Part shown: in pieces, positions 58,300 through 64,000 of the stretch
Position numbering within the stretch: the stretch's first letter is position 1
Layout of the letters: the number at the start of each line of letters is the position of its first letter
Made by a program: the position numbers and the translations under genes
Assembly (NCBI GenBank): GCA_902593675.1
Contig: CACJJI010000002.1
Location: 62,001 to 126,000 of the forward strand
Direction of reading: 5' to 3'
Source: an uncultured SAR86 cluster bacterium
Lineage (GTDB): Bacteria > Pseudomonadota > Gammaproteobacteria > Magnimaribacterales > D2472
Length of the DNA stretch: 64,000 bases
The notes under the pieces: generated by a model
Told to the model about the DNA's origin: nothing
Database searches by the model: none
Seen by the model: only the letters and a program-made list of their open reading frames with translations

Positions 58300-58572
58300 T
58301 TATTGAGATTTATATATGTCAAAAAAATCTAATTTTAGATCAAGAAAATTAGCATATTTTTTAAAATATTGAAGTGCAAAAACTCTTGCTGGAAAAATTG
58401 AATAATCTCCATGCTCTATACCCTTAATGTAATTTACATTTACAAATATTTCAGAGGCAACTTCAAATTCTGATAAAGAAAGTAATTGTCTTCGCTCTTT
58501 GAATACTTTCCCGATCTTGCAGGTTTGTGCAGATCTCAGGCTTGTTTTTGTATCTATTTCACTTATTTGCAT
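58300..58572 (-). CDS. RodZ-like N-terminal HTH protein
   Basis: IGKVFKERRQLLSLSEFEVASEIFVNVNYIKGIEHGDYSIFPARVFALQYFKKYANFL; HTH_25-like pattern without TM. Confidence 0.75.
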   Translation of the reverse strand: MQISEIDTKTSLRSAQTCKIGKVFKERRQLLSLSEFEVASEIFVNVNYIKGIEHGDYSIFPARVFALQYFKKYANFLDLKLDFFDIYKSQ

Positions 58573-58694
58573 TTCTTTAAACTTTAATTATTGCAGAGCG
58601 AACTTATTAGTATACATATAAATGATATATTGTCATTTTTTAAAACCAAAAAATTAAAAAAACTGTTCTGAATAGAAAATAGAATGTTGTAAAT

Positions 58695-60098
58695 TTAATC
58701 TATTGCAATAGATCGTTGAGTTAAAAACTCTTTTGTGTCCTCAAGAATTGACTGGGTTTCTGCAGAATTATCTTTATCTAAAAGTGTTTCAAGATCTGTC
58801 ATCACTTTGCTCATAGAGCCCCAAGGACCTTCTTCATTTAGACGTTGAGTTATAAGCGCTTGATATCGGCTCATCATATCCTCTGGTGCTGCTTGTGGAT
58901 AAAACTGACAAATTAATCTTTCTGCAAATAGCCTATGACGCTCATCAGTAATATTGCGACAAATTTTTATCCTTTCTTCTGCTGAGTCGATACGATGGAA
59001 GTCTGCCATGAGATCTTTATCTTCTTTTGATGGAAAGCCTCCAGCATAAATCATTTGCTCGATATGATCATATTCATTGTTCCAGTTATTGATTTTATCG
59101 GCCATGGCTTGACTGACAAGTGATTGAAAATCTATGTTATCTCTTACTTGCTTCGCCCTATCCTCTAATAAAGCAAAATCTATATCAAATGCATTTTTAT
59201 CATCAATCATAGAGCTGGGACATATGGGTATTGTTTTATTAATTCCATATTTTTTAAAAGGTCCTGATTTGCCAGGCTTTTGAACCATGGAGTAGATTTC
59301 TTGGGTATCAAGATCAAAGATTTCTTCAGGCTCAAAGCTAAGATCAAAAAACATTAAATCATTGGGAGCTTTGCTGCCACAAGGAACAACAGGATATCTA
59401 AAAACCTCGCGCCTGAAGACCTCTCCCAGACCTAAAAAACCAGGCTTTTGAACAGCGTCTTGAACGCCTGCTTTAGAGGAAATATTGAGAAAGTAATCTA
59501 GCAGCTCAGGTTTTTTTTCATTGATGATTTTTAGTAATGAGATCATCAATTTACAATCAGCAATCGCATCATGAGCGTCACCAATTTCGATACCATTAGC
59601 TTCAGCCAAGTCTGCCTGCTTCAAACTAATTGCAGGACCGCCATCATAAAGTGGGATATTTAATAAATCAGGAGAAAAAGCAGCAATATTATTCATCATC
59701 AACAAAAGATCTAACCGACTATTTCCATTGGTATTGGTAAGGTACGATTCAAATAGATTCCAATAAAATTGCCGTCGCACTAGCTCCTCATCATAAGCCA
59801 TACCATTAAAGGTGATAAAAACTGCAGGCTCATCAATGGTCCACTGGCGCCATTGACGATTAAGATCTCGCATCATCTCATAATGAGAAACATTGGAATT
59901 AAAAAGATGGGTTTTTTTATTTGTTACCATTGCCATTGGGTGAGGAATCGCCCATGGCAGAGGAGCGCAACCTAGATTTTGCTCATCTTGGATTTCTAAA
60001 TTACGGTTTGCTTGAATTGATCCACACTGAAGAATTTGGGCAAAATCTTTAATTAACCCAGTTGTCTCGGTGTCGTAAAAAATTAAGTTGTTACTCAA
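58695..60098 (-). CDS. sbcB: Exodeoxyribonuclease I
   Basis: LIFYDTETTGLIKDFAQILQCGSIQ, ITFNGMAYDEELVRRQFYWNL, HDAIADCKLMISLL. Confidence 0.95.
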   Translation of the reverse strand: MSNNLIFYDTETTGLIKDFAQILQCGSIQANRNLEIQDEQNLGCAPLPWAIPHPMAMVTNKKTHLFNSNVSHYEMMRDLNRQWRQWTIDEPAVFITFNGMAYDEELVRRQFYWNLFESYLTNTNGNSRLDLLLMMNNIAAFSPDLLNIPLYDGGPAISLKQADLAEANGIEIGDAHDAIADCKLMISLLKIINEKKPELLDYFLNISSKAGVQDAVQKPGFLGLGEVFRREVFRYPVVPCGSKAPNDLMFFDLSFEPEEIFDLDTQEIYSMVQKPGKSGPFKKYGINKTIPICPSSMIDDKNAFDIDFALLEDRAKQVRDNIDFQSLVSQAMADKINNWNNEYDHIEQMIYAGGFPSKEDKDLMADFHRIDSAEERIKICRNITDERHRLFAERLICQFYPQAAPEDMMSRYQALITQRLNEEGPWGSMSKVMTDLETLLDKDNSAETQSILEDTKEFLTQRSIAID

Positions 60099-60105
60099 CT
60101 CTTTA

Positions 60106-61362
60106 CTAAGATCTACTGATATTAGATGACTCTACCTTTGATTTGTCATATTCCGCATATTTTCCAAGCTCATATCTGGCTACTGACCTTCTATGCACTT
60201 CATCCGGCCCATCGGCGAGTCGTAAAGTTCTCATTCCAGCATACATTCTTGCCAGTGGGAAAACTTGAGAAACTCCTGCACCACCATGCATTTGGATGGC
60301 TCTATCGATTACATCGCAAACAATATTTGGAACAATCACTTTAATTTGAGCAATTTCACTGGCAGCAACTTTATTGCCAACAGTGTCCATCATGTGGGCT
60401 GCTTGCAGAGTTAGAAGTCTAGCCATGTTTAATTCAATTCTTGAATTGGCAATGATATCCATGTTGCCGCCTAGCTGAGATAAAGGCTTACCAAAAGCAA
60501 CTCTACTTTGAGATCTTTCACACATCATTTGTAAGGCTCTTTCACCCAAGCCAACAGCTCTCATGCAATGATGAATTCTACCTGGTCCAAGACGGCCCTG
60601 AGCAATTTCAAAACCTCTGCCCTCCCCAAGAATCATATTGCTTTTAGGAACTCTTACATTTGTAAATTTGAGATGAGCGTGTCCATGCGGAGCATCATCC
60701 CAACCAAAGACCTCCATCATTTTTCTGACTTCAATGCCCTCTGAATCCATTGGAACAAGAATTTGAGAGTGCCTTTTATGTCGAGGAGAATCTGGATCTT
60801 GATCAGTCACACACATAAACACAATAATTTTACACCTAGGATCGCCAGCTCCAGAAGTCCACCACTTTTCACCATTAATGACATATTCATCACCGTCAAG
60901 AATTGCTGTGGCAGCCATGTTCGTAGCATCTGAGGAAGCCACACCAGGCTCTGTCATACCAAATGCAGATCTAATTTCTCCAGCTAAAAGAGGTTTTAAC
61001 CAAGTTTCTTTTTGTTCTTCAGAACCATATCTTTCCAGAACTTCCATGTTGCCAGTATCAGGAGCAGAACAATTAAAAACCTCAGAAGCTATTCCAACTG
61101 CGCCCATTTTTTCTGCCAAATGTGAGTATTCAAAATTACTTAGCCCCGTACCAAACTCGCCCTCATAGCCAGGCAAGAAAAAATTCCACAGCCCTTCAGC
61201 CTTGGCCTTGGCTTTCATTTCTTCCATAATTGGTGGAACACACCATCTGCCACCCTCTTCAACTTGTTGCGCATAAGTAGATTCGTTGGGTCTAATTTCA
61301 ACATCTATAAATGTTTGCACCCTATCAAGAAACGCTTGAACCTCTGGTCTTAAATCTCTCAT
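60106..61362 (-). CDS. Acyl-CoA dehydrogenase family protein
   Basis: [74 protein letters not shown]. Confidence 0.95.
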   Translation of the reverse strand: MRDLRPEVQAFLDRVQTFIDVEIRPNESTYAQQVEEGGRWCVPPIMEEMKAKAKAEGLWNFFLPGYEGEFGTGLSNFEYSHLAEKMGAVGIASEVFNCSAPDTGNMEVLERYGSEEQKETWLKPLLAGEIRSAFGMTEPGVASSDATNMAATAILDGDEYVINGEKWWTSGAGDPRCKIIVFMCVTDQDPDSPRHKRHSQILVPMDSEGIEVRKMMEVFGWDDAPHGHAHLKFTNVRVPKSNMILGEGRGFEIAQGRLGPGRIHHCMRAVGLGERALQMMCERSQSRVAFGKPLSQLGGNMDIIANSRIELNMARLLTLQAAHMMDTVGNKVAASEIAQIKVIVPNIVCDVIDRAIQMHGGAGVSQVFPLARMYAGMRTLRLADGPDEVHRRSVARYELGKYAEYDKSKVESSNISRS

Positions 61363-61497
61363 TATTTCCTCTTATTAATGGTTGTTATTTATAATATAAG
61401 TATTGTGAATGTTATAAAATAACTTTATTATTACTAATCAATTTACAACAACCATGATAACTGTAAGCAACATGCAAAGCTATAGGGTGAAACAAAA

Positions 61498-62409
61498 ATG
61501 AAAATAAGTTCTTTTGATTTAAACCTATTTGTCATTATGAACTCTATTTATACCGAAGGCAGTCTTACAAAAGCAGCCGAAGTCGTTGGGATTACTCAGC
61601 CTGCTGTCTCCAATGCCCTGTCTAGGTTGAGAGAGAAATTTGATGATGAGCTATTCGTCAGGACTGGTAGTGGCATGGTGCCGACTCAAAAAACAGAAAA
61701 TATCATTAAAGACATTCAAAATGCTCTTCAGCTCATGCAAAAGAGCGTTAATGAACCTGATGAGTTTAACCCAGCAACCAGCCAAAAAACTTTCAGAATA
61801 TCCCTTGGCGATATAAACGAAGGACGAATCCTGGCAATCCTTATGGGCAAAATGGAAAAACAAGCTCCGAACATAAAACTCGAGTGCTACTATTCTGCAA
61901 GAGATCAGGTACCCCATGCTCTCGCAACAAATGAACTTAGCTTTGCTGTAGACCCTTTTATACCTAACTCTAAAGACACCAATTCAATGAAGGTATTTAC
62001 CGACCAATTTGTGGTAGCTCATCGTGCCAATCATCCTATCTCTCAAGCATCAGACATTACGCTTGATGAATTACTTAAATTAAAATATATCAACATCTCC
62101 AATAGAAAAAGAGGTGCCTCTGTTGTAGAGATGGAAATGCAAAAAATGCAGCTACAACCAGAAATTGCTCTTAGATCTCAGCATTATCAAGTGACTCCAG
62201 AAATAGTTAGATCAACAGACCTATGCCTACTTTGCTCAGAGACTTTTGCAAAAAAACACGGACTAAGTTACCTAGAACTTCCATTTAATGTTCCCGCCCT
62301 TGAGCAATACTTAATTTGGCATTCTAGTGACGATAATGATGGTTCTCACATTTGGATGAGAAATCTGATAATTGAATCCTTTGAAGAAGTTAGCGCGCTT
62401 AAGTCTTAG
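61498..62409 (+). CDS. LysR-family transcriptional regulator
   Basis: LNLFVIMNSIYTEGSLTKAAEVVGITQPAVSNALSRLREKFDDELFVRTGSGMVPT. Confidence 0.95.
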   Translation: MKISSFDLNLFVIMNSIYTEGSLTKAAEVVGITQPAVSNALSRLREKFDDELFVRTGSGMVPTQKTENIIKDIQNALQLMQKSVNEPDEFNPATSQKTFRISLGDINEGRILAILMGKMEKQAPNIKLECYYSARDQVPHALATNELSFAVDPFIPNSKDTNSMKVFTDQFVVAHRANHPISQASDITLDELLKLKYINISNRKRGASVVEMEMQKMQLQPEIALRSQHYQVTPEIVRSTDLCLLCSETFAKKHGLSYLELPFNVPALEQYLIWHSSDDNDGSHIWMRNLIIESFEEVSALKS

Positions 62410-63016
62410 GAGCTTCACCATAATATAAAAAAGATGCTATTTTTGGCCCTTTTATATATTTCTTTTTTAAATCTTTAAATTTAAAGCCTCCTGCAAGAAT
62501 GAGCTCTTCAATATTTCTGTTCAGATTGCAGCCACCAGCAATTTTTTTCCAAACAGGTGTAATTCTATGTTGCCATTTTTGAACATTAGGTTCAGACGAT
62601 AGACCATGCTCCATAAAAAATAATGAACCTCCAGGTTTAAGCAATCGGCGAGCTTCTGCAAGAGCTTGCATGGGATCAGGAATGGTGCAAAGACTAAAGC
62701 CAATAACCGCACTATCAAATGTTGAAGATTCCAAATCAATTGACTCAGCAGTTGTCTCAATGAAAGAAATTTTAGAGTCAAAATTTGAAGCCCTAGATTT
62801 TGCAATTGCCACCGAGCTAACAGCCGGATCAACTCCAACAACCTCAGTTACCTTCTTAAAATCATAAAAATCAAAATTTAAACCTGATCCAATACCAATC
62901 TCTAGAACTCTCCCATGGGCTCTAGGAATAATTTGTGCTCTCTTTTTTTGAAAGCCCTCCATGCCACAACAACAATCTAATAATTTTGGTAAGAAATATT
63001 TCTCATATAGAGTCAT
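62399..63016 (-). CDS. Class I SAM-dependent methyltransferase
   Basis: GRVLEIGIGSGLNFDFY, VGVDPA, DSAVIGFSLCTIPDP, LKPGGSLFFMEHG. Confidence 0.93.
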   Translation of the reverse strand: MTLYEKYFLPKLLDCCCGMEGFQKKRAQIIPRAHGRVLEIGIGSGLNFDFYDFKKVTEVVGVDPAVSSVAIAKSRASNFDSKISFIETTAESIDLESSTFDSAVIGFSLCTIPDPMQALAEARRLLKPGGSLFFMEHGLSSEPNVQKWQHRITPVWKKIAGGCNLNRNIEELILAGGFKFKDLKKKYIKGPKIASFLYYGEAPKT

Positions 63017-63018
63017 AA

Positions 63019-63816
63019 TTAGCTCAAATCATGACCCGCTGTTCCAACCAAACCACCATCGGAAGGAATAGTGGCGCCAACTGTGTATGCGCCAGCTCTT
63101 GAGCAAAGGAATATTGCTAATCCAGCTATGTCCTCAGGAGAGCCAATTCTTTTTCGTGGATTCCTTGATTCTATAAATGAATAGTCATGATTGACAGCAG
63201 CTCCTAACATCATAGATTCATATGGGCCTGGTGCTATTGCATTAACTAAAATATTGTCACCAACAAGCCTTTTAGCCAAAATCCTTGTTAAGTGATGAAC
63301 TGCAGCCTTAGAGGTCCCATAGGCATAGGCTTCTATTACAGGAACATTCATTCCATCTACAGACCCAATGTTGATCACTCGAGATGGGTCTTCTAATGAT
63401 GAATTTACACTAAGCAATGGGGTAAGTTTTTGAGTTAGATAAAATATACTTTTTACATTTAAGTCCATTACCTTATCCCATCCCTTTTCTGAATACTCGG
63501 CATACGGCTCTCCCCATGAAGCACCAGCATTATTTATGAGAAAATCAATGTGCTCTTCTTTTGATTGAATGAATTCAACAAAGTCACTCATTCCATCCAT
63601 GGTGCTTAAGTCACAGGGAACGGGAATACACTCGCCCGAAAACTTATCTGATAATTCTTTAGCTTTTTCAATTAGAGCAGCTTCTTTTCTGGCTGTAATA
63701 TATACCTTGACGCCATTAGCCAAAAAGCCTGCAGCTATCATCTCGCCTATTCCTCTTGAGCCACCAGTTACTATTGCTACCTTTCCAGAGACATTAAAAA
63801 GTTCCTCGATTTTCAT
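63019..63816 (-). CDS. SDR family oxidoreductase
   Basis: VTGGSRGIGEMIA, NNAGASWGE, YAYGTSKAAVHHLTR. Confidence 0.95.
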   Translation of the reverse strand: MKIEELFNVSGKVAIVTGGSRGIGEMIAAGFLANGVKVYITARKEAALIEKAKELSDKFSGECIPVPCDLSTMDGMSDFVEFIQSKEEHIDFLINNAGASWGEPYAEYSEKGWDKVMDLNVKSIFYLTQKLTPLLSVNSSLEDPSRVINIGSVDGMNVPVIEAYAYGTSKAAVHHLTRILAKRLVGDNILVNAIAPGPYESMMLGAAVNHDYSFIESRNPRKRIGSPEDIAGLAIFLCSRAGAYTVGATIPSDGGLVGTAGHDLS

Positions 63817-63899
63817 AATTATCCTTGCTTAATTTAACAAATGCTTATGTTCTCTTGAAATCATTATGAATTCAATAGCATTGCCTTTAGAATACTGTC

Positions 63900-64000
63900 A
63901 TGGAATTAACTTTAAATATTATTCTGCTAATAGCAGGAATCACAATTCTTGTTTGGGGAGCAAATAAATTTGTTGATCATGCGTCTGTCATAGCCAAACA
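63900..64000 (+). CDS. Calcium/sodium antiporter (CaCA family), N-terminal fragment
   Basis: Manual translation MELTLNIILLIAGITILVWGANKFVDHASVIAK matches the CaCA N-terminus; runs off the window. Confidence 0.75.
   Translation, partial: MELTLNIILLIAGITILVWGANKFVDHASVIAK

Overview
AT-rich, tightly packed window from a marine gammaproteobacterial chromosome. The blue-type proteorhodopsin, the TonB receptor/TPR-sulfotransferase pair and the compact gene order suggest the SAR86 clade; this is inference. Most of the window is core housekeeping: putA (partial), folD, folE, gpsA, htpG, xseA, wrbA, sppA, hda, purM/purN, dcd, recR, dnaX, recX and sbcB, plus 5 tRNA genes. No rRNA, CRISPR array, phage or transposase was found. 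Main second-look items: (1) a probable ROSE-like RNA thermometer with a sigma32-like promoter upstream of an hsp20 gene; (2) an A10 slippery tract in dnaX, preceded by AGGGAG, whose -1 frame hits a stop two codons later and so predicts a short gamma-like product; (3) a 42-55 kb cluster with a TPR/beta-barrel protein, a giant FecR/cadherin-repeat protein, TetR, a CHASE2 adenylate cyclase, a beta-barrel protein, MscS and a cNMP-binding K+ channel, which may form a surface-to-cAMP-to-ion-flux system; (4) a NaChBac-like channel with a TYDDW filter resembling engineered Ca-selective CavAb; (5) a 21-bp perfect inverted repeat directly downstream of a near-consensus sigma70 promoter, upstream of a membrane protein/XRE module; (6) a proteorhodopsin cassette flanked by tRNA genes.
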